From Alphaproteobacteria bacterium (GTDB taxonomy: Bacteria; Pseudomonadota; Alphaproteobacteria; Rhizobiales; Devosiaceae): a stretch of DNA of 9,024 nt. Both the position numbers and the translations under genes were made by a program. How positions within the stretch are numbered: position 1 is the first letter of the stretch; each line of letters starts with the position of its first letter. The DNA lies in the NCBI GenBank assembly GCA_018820005.1, contig JAHJOS010000100.1, positions 1-9,024 of the forward strand, given 5' to 3'. Positions 1-6,687 of the stretch are shown here, one piece after another. The notes under the pieces are model-generated. The model searched no databases, was not told the DNA's origin, and saw nothing but the letters and a program-made list of their open reading frames with translations.

Positions 1-1
1 C

Positions 2-793
2 AACACGCTGTTTTTCGTCCAGTACGACCGCATCGACAGCTATTTCTTCGGCCTGCCCTTCCGCTCCAGCGGTCTGCCCGAAGGCCAGGAACTCGAGATC
101 CTCAATTCGGTCAAGGATCTGGTGCCGCCCTCGGTGTTCACCGAGCCCTATACCAATCCGGTCGGTGGCGATTCCACCAAGCTGCGCGAAAACCTGCGCA
201 CCGCGCTGAACCTGCTCACCGAGGCAGGCTACAAGCTCGACGGCACCCGCCTGGTCGATGCCAGCGGCACCCAGCTCAGCTTTGAGATCCTGCTCAATGG
301 CCCCACCATCGAGCCGGTGGCCGCCAATCTGGTGGCCAATCTGGCGCTCATCGGCGTCGAGGCCAAGGTGCGCTCGGTCGATAGCCCGCAATATATCAAC
401 CGCGTCCGCAGCTACGACTACGATGTCATCTACACCGGCTGGAGCCAGTCCTTCTCGCCGGGCAATGAGCAGCGCTACTTCTTCGGCTCCGACAGTGTCG
501 ACCAGGAAGGCGCCCAGAACTATGCCGGCATTGCCGACAAGGGCGTCGACGCGCTGATCGAACAGCTGATCGTCGCCAAGGATCGCGCCACCCAGGAAGC
601 CACCGTCAAGGCGCTCGACCGGGTCTTGCTGCACCACCACTACATCGTGCCCAGCTACTCACTGCGCAATTCCCGCATCGCCCGCTGGGATCGCTTCAGC
701 CACCCCGAGAACCTGCCCGAATTCTCCTCGGGCTTCCCCTCCATCTGGTGGTACGACGCCGAAAAAGCCGCCAAGACCGGCGGCACGCAGTAA
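2..793 (+). CDS. YejA-like ABC transporter solute-binding protein, family 5 (5' part missing)
   Basis: This is the C-terminal 263 residues of a periplasmic binding protein that delivers peptide-like substrates to an ABC importer. The frame is open from base 2, so the start lies left of the window. It matches the YejA branch of family 5 (SBP_bac_5) in style: a GLPEGQELEIL stretch near the left edge, then PPSVFTEPYTNPV, the helix RENLRTALNLLTEAGY, then WSQSFSPGNEQRYFFGS, NYAGIADKGVDALI and ALDRVLLHHHYIVPSYS, ending in a GFPSIWWYD segment. In E. coli, YejA works with YejBEF and takes up microcin C and peptides; the substrate here is unknown. No permease gene follows, because the next gene is convergent, so any partner genes must lie upstream or elsewhere. 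The stop is TAA. The family call is firm, and the exact YejA orthology is inferred. Confidence 0.9.
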   Translation, partial: NTLFFVQYDRIDSYFFGLPFRSSGLPEGQELEILNSVKDLVPPSVFTEPYTNPVGGDSTKLRENLRTALNLLTEAGYKLDGTRLVDASGTQLSFEILLNGPTIEPVAANLVANLALIGVEAKVRSVDSPQYINRVRSYDYDVIYTGWSQSFSPGNEQRYFFGSDSVDQEGAQNYAGIADKGVDALIEQLIVAKDRATQEATVKALDRVLLHHHYIVPSYSLRNSRIARWDRFSHPENLPEFSSGFPSIWWYDAEKAAKTGGTQ

Positions 794-798
794 CCCCC

Positions 799-813
799 AG
801 GCCCGAGCCTTTT
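799..813 (+). terminator. Weak stem-loop with T-run after the binding-protein gene
   Basis: Six bases after the TAA stop, AGGC (799-802) pairs with GCCT (807-810) across a CCGA loop, and four T residues (810-813) overlap or follow the stem. The stem is only 4 bp, so this is a marginal intrinsic terminator. The stronger hairpin at 838-857 may do the work instead. Confidence 0.25.
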
Positions 814-837
814 GGCCCCCGAACCCACAGTCATCCT

Positions 838-857
838 CCTCCCCCTTCAGGGGGAGG
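838..857. repeat. GC-rich perfect palindrome between convergent genes
   Basis: CCTCCCCCT (838-846) and AGGGGGAGG (849-857) form a perfect 9-bp inverted repeat around TC; in practice this is an 8-bp stem with a TTCA loop. A G-rich tail (GGG at 860-862, GGGGG at 864-868) follows on the + strand. There is no T-run on either side. It sits between the 3' ends of the binding-protein and methyltransferase genes, where a bidirectional terminator or RNA-stabilising hairpin is expected. I recall very similar C-run/G-run palindromes scattered between genes in Devosia-like and sphingomonad genomes, so it may be one copy of a dispersed repeat family. Only one copy is visible here. Confidence 0.5.
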
Positions 858-893
858 TCGGGTGGGGGTGGACTGGCCCCAATCCTAATCGCC

Positions 894-1496
894 CTAACCA
901 GGCTTGCGCGCCACCAGATCGATCAGCGCCGACTGCCCAGCATGCGCTGCCCCCTCGCTGAGTTCGGCGTCATAGCTCTCAAGCGCCAAAATCTCGAGAG
1001 CGCCAAACGCCTGCTGCAGCAGCTCTTCGGTATAGAGATTTTCCAGCTGCGACGGCCCGCCGGTTCCATAACTCAGCTGCTCGGGTCGATAGCCTTCAAG
1101 CAGCAGCAAGCCGCCGGGCTTGAGCGTGCGCACCATGCCCGCGAACATGGCCTCACGCATCACCGGCGGCGCGAACTGGATGAAGATCGCCGCAACCACA
1201 TCAAACCTCGCCTCGGGCCAGTCATAGGCCGCGATATCGAGACACTGCGTGCGCAGGCTCACGTTCCGCTTGGCCGCCAGCCTGTCCGCCTTGGACAGGC
1301 CGATCGGCGAGGCATCGACCGCCAGCACATCGAGGCCCTGCTCGGCCAGAAACACGCCATTGCGCCCCTCGCCATCGGCCACAGACAGCGCCGAGCGATA
1401 ACCCGCCAGCCGATGTCCATTGGCCGCCAGAAACGCATTGGGCGCCTCCCCGAAGATGTAGTCGTCGCGGCTATAGCGTTCATCCCAGAAGCTCAT
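894..1496 (-). CDS. Class I SAM-dependent methyltransferase
   Basis: This 200-residue cytoplasmic protein has a single Rossmann-type methyltransferase domain filling nearly its whole length. It opens with the FWDERYSRDDYIFGEAPNAFL stretch common in small TehB-like methyltransferases. Motif I, the SAM-binding loop, is VADGEGRNGVFLA (39-51), with the ribose-binding acidic residue D61 in VLAVDAS. The CLD at 85-87 fits the adenine-contacting position, FDVVAAIFIQF (98-108) is the motif IV region, and LKPGGLLLLEGY (125-136) is the usual post-motif strand. The substrate cannot be read from the sequence, and the TehB-like look does not imply tellurite resistance. The ATG at 1496 has a GGGGACAGAG purine-rich stretch upstream. 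It is transcribed divergently from the DUF1223 gene and convergently to the binding-protein gene, so it is probably monocistronic. The stop is TAG. Confidence 0.9.
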   Translation of the reverse strand: MSFWDERYSRDDYIFGEAPNAFLAANGHRLAGYRSALSVADGEGRNGVFLAEQGLDVLAVDASPIGLSKADRLAAKRNVSLRTQCLDIAAYDWPEARFDVVAAIFIQFAPPVMREAMFAGMVRTLKPGGLLLLEGYRPEQLSYGTGGPSQLENLYTEELLQQAFGALEILALESYDAELSEGAAHAGQSALIDLVARKPG

Positions 1497-1642
1497 CGAT
1501 CTCTGTCCCCGTCCTGGGCGTCTACGCCCGCCAACTAAACCACGGCAACTGCGCCATGGCCATGCGCGATCCCGCCATCATCGCGCGGTCCAGGTAACCT
1601 TTTCCGTCCCCAGCCGAATGGCTTGTCGATACCTGTCAGCGC

Positions 1643-1646
1643 GGAG
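1643..1646 (+). promoter_or_regulatory. Ribosome binding site fixing the DUF1223 protein start
   Basis: GGAG lies 7 bases before the ATG at 1654. It favours this start over the in-frame ATG at 1618, which would add 12 residues, including several charged ones, ahead of an otherwise standard signal peptide and has no comparable purine stretch in front. Confidence 0.55.
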
Positions 1647-1653
1647 ACCCATT

Positions 1654-2352
1654 ATGATGCTTAGCTTCAAGACCCTGATCGGGCTTGCCCTTGCCGGCCT
1701 CGCCTCGGGCGCCGCGCCGGCGTTGGCTCAGTCGCAGCCGCGCGCAGTCGTCGAGCTTTTCACCAGCCAGGGCTGCTCCTCCTGCCCACCGGCCAATGCC
1801 AATCTGATCACGCTGAGTCAGCGCCCCGACGTGCTCACCCTGAGTTATGCCGTCACCTATTGGGATCGTCTGGGTTGGAAGGATACGTTCGGCAAGCCCG
1901 AGTTCACCGACCGCCAGGTGGTCTATGAGCCGGCCCTCGACCAGTTCGGCCCCTATACGCCGCAAATGGTGGTCAATGGCGCAACCACTGCCGTGGGCAA
2001 CCAGATTGCCCAGGTCGATGCCCTGCTCAACAACGCAATGCCGCTGGCCGGTCCGGCCCTCAGCCTGAACGGCTCGGACCTGACACTCGGCGCCGGCACC
2101 GCGCCAGCACAGGGCGCCGACGTCTGGCAGGTCAGCTATGATCCCAATGTGGTGGAAGTGCCGGTCGGGCGGGGCGAGAACTCTGGCCGGACCCTCCCGC
2201 ACACCCATGTGGTGCATGAGCTGGTGCATCTGGCGGACTGGACCGGCGAACCACTTGCTCTCACCCTCAGATTACCGCCGTCAGGCCTGCGCACGGCTAT
2301 CCTGCTGCAGGCGCCAAACGGCGGCCCGATCCTGTCGGCTATTACCAACTAG
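1654..2352 (+). CDS. Secreted DUF1223 (thioredoxin-like) protein
   Basis: From the ATG at 1654 the protein has 232 residues. Residues 1-25 form a Sec signal peptide: K6, a hydrophobic core LIGLALAGLASG, and an APALA|Q cleavage site after A25. The mature protein begins with the DUF1223 hallmark VVELFTSQGCSSCPPAN, whose CSSC pair (C41, C44) resembles a thioredoxin active site. YWDRLGWKDTFG follows, then a YTPQMVVNG strand, a variable middle, and a C-terminal half with THVVHELVHLADWTG. Length and motif order are typical of the family. The family is periplasmic and probably redox-related, but no reaction is established, and I cannot assign a substrate. The gene diverges from the methyltransferase (157-base gap from its start) and converges on tamB with 12 bases between stop codons. 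The stop is TAG. Confidence 0.9.
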   Translation: MMLSFKTLIGLALAGLASGAAPALAQSQPRAVVELFTSQGCSSCPPANANLITLSQRPDVLTLSYAVTYWDRLGWKDTFGKPEFTDRQVVYEPALDQFGPYTPQMVVNGATTAVGNQIAQVDALLNNAMPLAGPALSLNGSDLTLGAGTAPAQGADVWQVSYDPNVVEVPVGRGENSGRTLPHTHVVHELVHLADWTGEPLALTLRLPPSGLRTAILLQAPNGGPILSAITN

Positions 2353-2369
2353 GGCGTACCCGCCCTAGT
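2348..2369. terminator. Palindrome carrying the stop codons of both convergent genes
   Basis: ACTAGGGCG (2348-2356) and CGCCCTAGT (2361-2369) form a perfect 9-bp stem with a TACC loop. The left arm contains the TAG stop of the DUF1223 gene (2350-2352), and the right arm contains the TAG stop of tamB (2367-2365 on the minus strand). Position and symmetry fit a bidirectional terminator or 3'-end hairpin for both transcripts. No T-run follows on either strand, so classical intrinsic termination is not proven. Confidence 0.5.
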
Positions 2370-5300
2370 AATCGCGGTCGTAGAACACGCCCATGCTGGA
2401 ATTGCCGTCCTGGCTGGCGGCGCCGGTCACCCTCAGATCGTCGGTGACATCAAGGTTGATGGTCACCTTGCTCTGCCCGCCGGCACCGGCCTGCACACCC
2501 AGATAGACATTGTCCTGGATATAGGCGCCCGCCTGTACGGCAACATTGCCCTTGCTGTCGGTCACCACATCGAGATCCGCCAGGCCCGCGGCGCTGCGCA
2601 GGCTGTCAACCAGCCCACCCCCGCCGCCGCCCACCAGCTCGGCCGCCGCCGCCGCCAGTCTGGCCAGCTGCAGTGGCGACAACTCGCTCATCGACCGCTT
2701 GAAAATCAGCCGGCTCAGCACTTCGTCCTGTGGCAGCATCGGGCTCGACGAGAAACTCACATCGATATTGGATGCGCGACCGGAAACCGTCACGAACACA
2801 GTGATGCCCTCGCCCTGCGTACGCGCCACCAGGTTCAGCATGGGATCGAGATCGCCCAGCAACGTCACCGTGCCGGAGTCAAAGGTCACCCGCTGCCCCA
2901 GGATCGCCAGGCGTCCACGATTGAGCGCAAAGGCACCCACTGGCTGGATATTGCCGATCGGCCCGGTGATCCGCACCGAACCGCCCACTTCGGCGTCCAG
3001 ACCGCGCCCACGGATAAAGATCTGGTTGGGCGCGTTCACATTGATATCGAGCAGCAAGCCACTGGGCCGCGTCTGCGGGATAGGCGCACCACTGCGTTCG
3101 TCAATACGCGCGCGCAGCAAGGTCTGCTCCACGGCAGGCGGCGCCGCCAAATGATCCACATTGATCAGTGCCGCCCCACCACCCAGGCCGTCCGGCACAG
3201 TGATATCGGCCTTTTCCACCAGCACATTGCCCGACAGCAGGGGCGACCCGGTCAGATTGCCCGTCAGCGCCAGATCGCCCGACACGGTCGCCACGAACAG
3301 ATTGCCATCGGCATAGCGCGCCGATTTCAGCGCCAGCCGCACATCGGCCGGGAACCCGCCCGTCAGACCAATAGTGCCTGAGCCAGCAACAGAGCCCCCC
3401 GTCGCCAGATTGGCGCTGAGCCGCTCAATGCGCAGGCTGGTGCCGTCAAGTAGCGCCGACGCCTCGATTCCCTGCAGCCGCAAATTCTGTTCCGGGTCGA
3501 CATAGCCCGCGCCACTCGTCGTAACGCGTCCACTATATTGTGGCGCCGCCAGTGAGCCCGTGAGCTGGGCCGTCACATTGACAACGCCACTGAGCTGACC
3601 ACCGCGGTCTGCGACAAACCGGTTGCCCAACGCTAGGGGAGCCGATCCGGTCAGCGCCACATTGAGCCCATTGCCGCTCAAAGGAATGGCGCCCGAACCG
3701 TTGATGGCCAAGCCGCCCTGGCCATTGGCCCGCAGCGCTGCCAGCGTCACCGTGCCGTTGCGGAAACCGCCGTTGGCCGTAACGCTCAGCGGCGCAATAC
3801 CAAATTCGCCGATCGCCGCAGCGTTGATGCCGTCAGCCTGCGCCGTGAACTGCACCTGCGGATCAGCGCCTGTGCCACCAATCTGCGCCTGTCCGTTCAG
3901 CGTGCCCGCCAGGCCCAGTTCCGGCATGATGGTATTGGCAATCGAGAGCGGCAATGCCCTGATGTCGAGGGCGATATCAAGCGCCTGTCCCGCCGACCCG
4001 CTCGCCGTAATCGAGCCAGACCCGACATCGAACCGCACCGCGTTCAGCGTCACATTCGATCCAGCCACCTGCACCACGGTCGGCTGTGCCAGCCGGGCCG
4101 ATAGCTGGCCCTGCTGCAACTGCGCCCGGTCGAGCGCCAGCCGATAGCCCGTGTCAATCGGCGTCAGCGCGCCCGCAACATCGACATTGGTGCCGGTCGC
4201 CAGCGCCGCCTGGGCGTCAAAACTGGTGGTATCACCACTCTGGTTGGCCTTTGCCGTCAGCGTATTGATGTCCAACCCCGCCGCTGCCACGCCGCTGGCG
4301 TTGATCGCGCCATCAATCACCGGCACCCCGAACAGGTCCCCCACGGTGGCCGATATATCGGCAGCGCCGACCGCAATATCGTTGACCGCCAGGCCCCGCA
4401 CATCGGCCCGCACCGAGGCGCTCTGCTTGGCGCCATCGGGCGCCAGCGTCACTTCGGCATTCACGGCACCCTTGGCGTCGAGCAAGGCCAGCGCCGCCGC
4501 CACCGACACATCCGGCGAAACAACCGTGAGCCCACCGTCGACCAGCCCGGTCAGCAGCGTCCGCGTCAAGCCGCCGCTGATGCGCGTGCCCGCCGCCTGG
4601 AAGTCGATATTGGCCAGCGCCTGCTCGGCGTCCGTTAGCCGCACATCGGCGCCAAGGCTGGTGCGATAACCGTCAAGCGCCGCCCCGCCACTGATCTGTC
4701 CGACCAGACCCGTCTTGCTATATTGCCCGGCAAAGCCCAATGCGCCATCGCGCAGTGCGCGTCCCGCCAACGCGCCGTCGGCAACTTTGGCATCCAGCTT
4801 GAGGTCGATAATGCTGTCGGCGCCCTTGGCGGTGCCCACCACGGCCAGCGCGCCCCGCGCCTGGTCCGACAGCAGCGCCAGATCGCTGAGATCCAGATTG
4901 AAGGCAAAATCGGCCAGTGCATTGGAATAGGTACCATTGGCCAGCATTTGCACCTGGTCATTGGCAATTCTGAAATTGTCCGCCGTCAGGCCCTTTTCGT
5001 CGCGCGCCACCCGGCCAGTCAACGCAACTGTGCCCTTGAGCAGCCCATCGGCCACCGCATCGTCAATGGCCAGATTGGTCCCCTTGCCATCCAGCGTCAG
5101 GTCGAATCCGCCGCTCAGCGGCTTGATCGCACCATTCGCCTTTAGCGACAGCCCACCCGCCAAAGTGCGATCCGCCAGCCCCGAGAATGGCGCGATGCTG
5201 GTGGTATCCACCCCGATGTCGCCATTGAAATCGAGCCCATCCAGCTGCCCGGAAAGCACCGTCGTCAAGACGCCACCCACCACGCGCAATTGCGCCAGCT

Positions 5301-5898
5301 GCACCGGCTTGCCGGCCTCATAAAGCCCGGCAATGCCAATGCCGATACTCTTGCCCAGCGCGGCCTCGACGGCATCGGAGGCGGCAATGCCGCTCAGCGC
5401 GCCATCGCCATTGAAGGTCACCATGCGCTGGCTCGGATCGTCCAGCGCGCTGGCGACGCCCCCCACGGTGAGCGCCAGTCGCTCCGCCGCAAAGCCCGGC
5501 TGGGCAAAGCCGGCGATCGTCACATTCGATGTCCAGTCCTGTGGCCCGCTCGCATTGGCGCCACCAAAATTGACGCTGACTTCTGCCGATTGCACCGTCG
5601 TGGCGCCGCCCGGAACAGGCAGGATCACGGCACTGCCCGTGCTGTCCGACACAACCGCATCAAGCGTCAGCTGCCGCAGGAAATTGTCTGCCGTGGTCTC
5701 CGCCGATGCCTCGAGCGCCAGCTGCCCCCCGCTCAGCCGCAAACCGCTGATCGAGAGCCCGCCGGCGCTGCGCACCAGCGCATTGGCGCTCAACGCCGTT
5801 TCCGCACCAAAGAAGGCCCGATAAGGCGCAGCCACCAGGGTTGACAGCGGGCCATGCAGATCGGCCGCCACGGCAAAGCCCTCCGGCTGCTGGCGCAC
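2365..5898 (-). CDS. tamB: TamB C-terminal fragment (TamB/DUF490 domain)
   Basis: This is the remainder of tamB after the premature stop. The frame is open from 5934, and the first conventional start codon is a GTG at 5898, giving 1177 residues. I see no ribosome binding site before that GTG, and the first in-frame Met is much further in (GQ..QRMVTFNG, about 170 residues downstream). The fragment would lack any signal peptide or membrane anchor and so could not be exported. It carries nearly all the beta-rich repeats and the complete C-terminal domain, ending in the aromatic FYDRDY. Independent translation is unlikely; the piece is best read as the tail of one interrupted gene. No other stop or frameshift is present in its 1189 open codons, so the lesion is either recent or an artefact. 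Confidence 0.75.
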   Translation of the reverse strand: MRQQPEGFAVAADLHGPLSTLVAAPYRAFFGAETALSANALVRSAGGLSISGLRLSGGQLALEASAETTADNFLRQLTLDAVVSDSTGSAVILPVPGGATTVQSAEVSVNFGGANASGPQDWTSNVTIAGFAQPGFAAERLALTVGGVASALDDPSQRMVTFNGDGALSGIAASDAVEAALGKSIGIGIAGLYEAGKPVQLAQLRVVGGVLTTVLSGQLDGLDFNGDIGVDTTSIAPFSGLADRTLAGGLSLKANGAIKPLSGGFDLTLDGKGTNLAIDDAVADGLLKGTVALTGRVARDEKGLTADNFRIANDQVQMLANGTYSNALADFAFNLDLSDLALLSDQARGALAVVGTAKGADSIIDLKLDAKVADGALAGRALRDGALGFAGQYSKTGLVGQISGGAALDGYRTSLGADVRLTDAEQALANIDFQAAGTRISGGLTRTLLTGLVDGGLTVVSPDVSVAAALALLDAKGAVNAEVTLAPDGAKQSASVRADVRGLAVNDIAVGAADISATVGDLFGVPVIDGAINASGVAAAGLDINTLTAKANQSGDTTSFDAQAALATGTNVDVAGALTPIDTGYRLALDRAQLQQGQLSARLAQPTVVQVAGSNVTLNAVRFDVGSGSITASGSAGQALDIALDIRALPLSIANTIMPELGLAGTLNGQAQIGGTGADPQVQFTAQADGINAAAIGEFGIAPLSVTANGGFRNGTVTLAALRANGQGGLAINGSGAIPLSGNGLNVALTGSAPLALGNRFVADRGGQLSGVVNVTAQLTGSLAAPQYSGRVTTSGAGYVDPEQNLRLQGIEASALLDGTSLRIERLSANLATGGSVAGSGTIGLTGGFPADVRLALKSARYADGNLFVATVSGDLALTGNLTGSPLLSGNVLVEKADITVPDGLGGGAALINVDHLAAPPAVEQTLLRARIDERSGAPIPQTRPSGLLLDINVNAPNQIFIRGRGLDAEVGGSVRITGPIGNIQPVGAFALNRGRLAILGQRVTFDSGTVTLLGDLDPMLNLVARTQGEGITVFVTVSGRASNIDVSFSSSPMLPQDEVLSRLIFKRSMSELSPLQLARLAAAAAELVGGGGGGLVDSLRSAAGLADLDVVTDSKGNVAVQAGAYIQDNVYLGVQAGAGGQSKVTINLDVTDDLRVTGAASQDGNSSMGVFYDRDY

Positions 5899-5934
5899 GG
5901 TGGCCAGGCCACTCAGCGCCGTCTGGCCATTGGC

Positions 5935-5937
5935 CTA
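5935..5937 (-). other. Premature amber codon inside tamB
   Basis: On the minus strand the context is GAG CTG GAA TTG TAG GCC AAT GGC CAG, in the same frame as the ATG at 6687 and the final stop at 2367-2365. Sense codons one base away are CAG, AAG, GAG, TGG, TCG, TTG, TAC and TAT. The following sequence is not the CAR-YYA context known to favour UAG readthrough. Confidence 0.9.
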
Positions 5938-6687
5938 CAATTCCAGCTCGGTCCGCAGATCGGCGATCGGTCCCTTACCGGTCAGGTTCAGCGTCACCGC
6001 CGGCTTGTTCTCGATACTGAGGAGATTGGCCATCACGCCATTTTCCGGCTCCACCAGCGACAGCGCCAGGTCAACGCTGCTGTCGGCATTGGTATAGGCG
6101 AGGTCTAGGTTCAGCGTTCCGCCCGGACCATCAAGACGAACAATATCAACCTTGGTCGTCAGATTGCCGCCATCCAGCGCAAACGAACCAGCAACAGAGA
6201 CTTCCGAGCCCAGCCCGAAAACGCCCTCGCCAAAGCTCACCTTGGGCACGCTCAATTGCTCGAGCGAAATGGCCACCGGAAACTGCGGCACCGAGAACCC
6301 ACCCGCTTCAGCCGGGGGCAGATCCATCTGGTCGCTGGGCACCGCATTGCGCAGATACTCGATGGAATCGGCCGTCAGCGAGCGCACATCAAGTCGCCCG
6401 GTAAACAGCGCCGCCTGGTTCCAGTTCAGCCGCGCATTGGTCACGCGCAGCCACACGCCCTGTTCGTCCGAAATGGTGATATGGCGCACCGAGACGTCCG
6501 AACCCAGCGCCCCATCGATGTTGGAGATGCGGATCTGCCGCTCAGGCGTCGATAGCCGGTCCTGCACAAAGCTGGTCAGCCAGTCTTTCTGCTGGTCCTC
6601 GCTCATGGTCAGCACGTCTTGCGCCACCAGCGCCACCGGTGCCGCCAGCCCGCACACAGCCAGCAGGATAATCCAGAACCGCCGCAT
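5935..6687 (-). CDS. TamB N-terminal fragment (250 residues)
   Basis: This is the part of tamB translated before the premature TAG. Residues 1-22 (MRRFW followed by an ILLAVCGLAAPVALVA core) are a signal anchor that would hold the protein in the inner membrane. The block RQIRISNIDGALGSDVSVRHI, then ITISDEQGVWLRVTNARLNW and LFTGRLDVRSL, is the conserved opening of alphaproteobacterial TamB proteins. The fragment ends ADLRTELEL just before the stop. Alone it would lack most of the periplasmic groove and the TamA-docking C terminus, so it should not work as a TamB. Its initiation is probably coupled to tamA termination; only a weak purine stretch (AGG, about 9 bases upstream) precedes the ATG. 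Confidence 0.8.
   Translation of the reverse strand: MRRFWIILLAVCGLAAPVALVAQDVLTMSEDQQKDWLTSFVQDRLSTPERQIRISNIDGALGSDVSVRHITISDEQGVWLRVTNARLNWNQAALFTGRLDVRSLTADSIEYLRNAVPSDQMDLPPAEAGGFSVPQFPVAISLEQLSVPKVSFGEGVFGLGSEVSVAGSFALDGGNLTTKVDIVRLDGPGGTLNLDLAYTNADSSVDLALSLVEPENGVMANLLSIENKPAVTLNLTGKGPIADLRTELEL

Larger units (their letters stand above)
2365..6687 (-). pseudogene. tamB: tamB, translocation and assembly module subunit, interrupted by an in-frame TAG at codon 251
   Basis: Read through, the frame is 1440 codons plus a final TAG, within the usual size range for alphaproteobacterial TamB. TamB is an inner-membrane-anchored protein that spans the periplasm as a long beta-rich groove and docks on TamA. 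The N terminus is a membrane anchor; the bulk is repetitive beta sequence rich in D, G, A and N; the C-terminal TamB/DUF490 domain holds FIRGRGLDAEVGG (from 1224), FDSGTVTLLGDLDP (from 1269), a G-run followed by LVDSLRSAAGL (about 1350-1365) and the terminal FYDRDY (1435-1440). The start ATG overlaps the tamA stop as TGATG, a typical coupled operon arrangement. The only defect is the TAG at 5937-5935. The same frame is open on both sides, so one substitution explains it. Either the gene is truncated by mutation or the base is a sequence error. Confidence 0.8.

Noticed and set aside
942..1538. 198-residue + strand open frame opposite the methyltransferase gene
   Set aside because: The minus-strand frame has clear methyltransferase motifs. 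The + strand product is rich in R, Q and H with no recognisable domain, so it is a shadow.
1556..1597. 13-residue upstream open frame (MAMRDPAIIARSR) before the DUF1223 gene
   Set aside because: It has no ribosome binding site, is not adjacent to the downstream start, and is short enough to arise by chance in a GC-rich leader.
2546..5844. Many long + strand open frames opposite tamB (for example 3623-4147, 4151-4669 and 5333-5824)
   Set aside because: They are antisense shadows of a GC-rich, strongly codon-biased gene. Their translations are low in complexity (A, S, P, R rich), overlap each other in different frames and resemble no family I know.
5935..5937. Programmed amber recoding (pyrrolysine or UAG reassignment) in tamB
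   Set aside because: UAG ends the methyltransferase, DUF1223 and tamB genes in this same window, so it acts as a normal stop. Pyrrolysine systems are not expected in this lineage, and no readthrough-favouring context follows.
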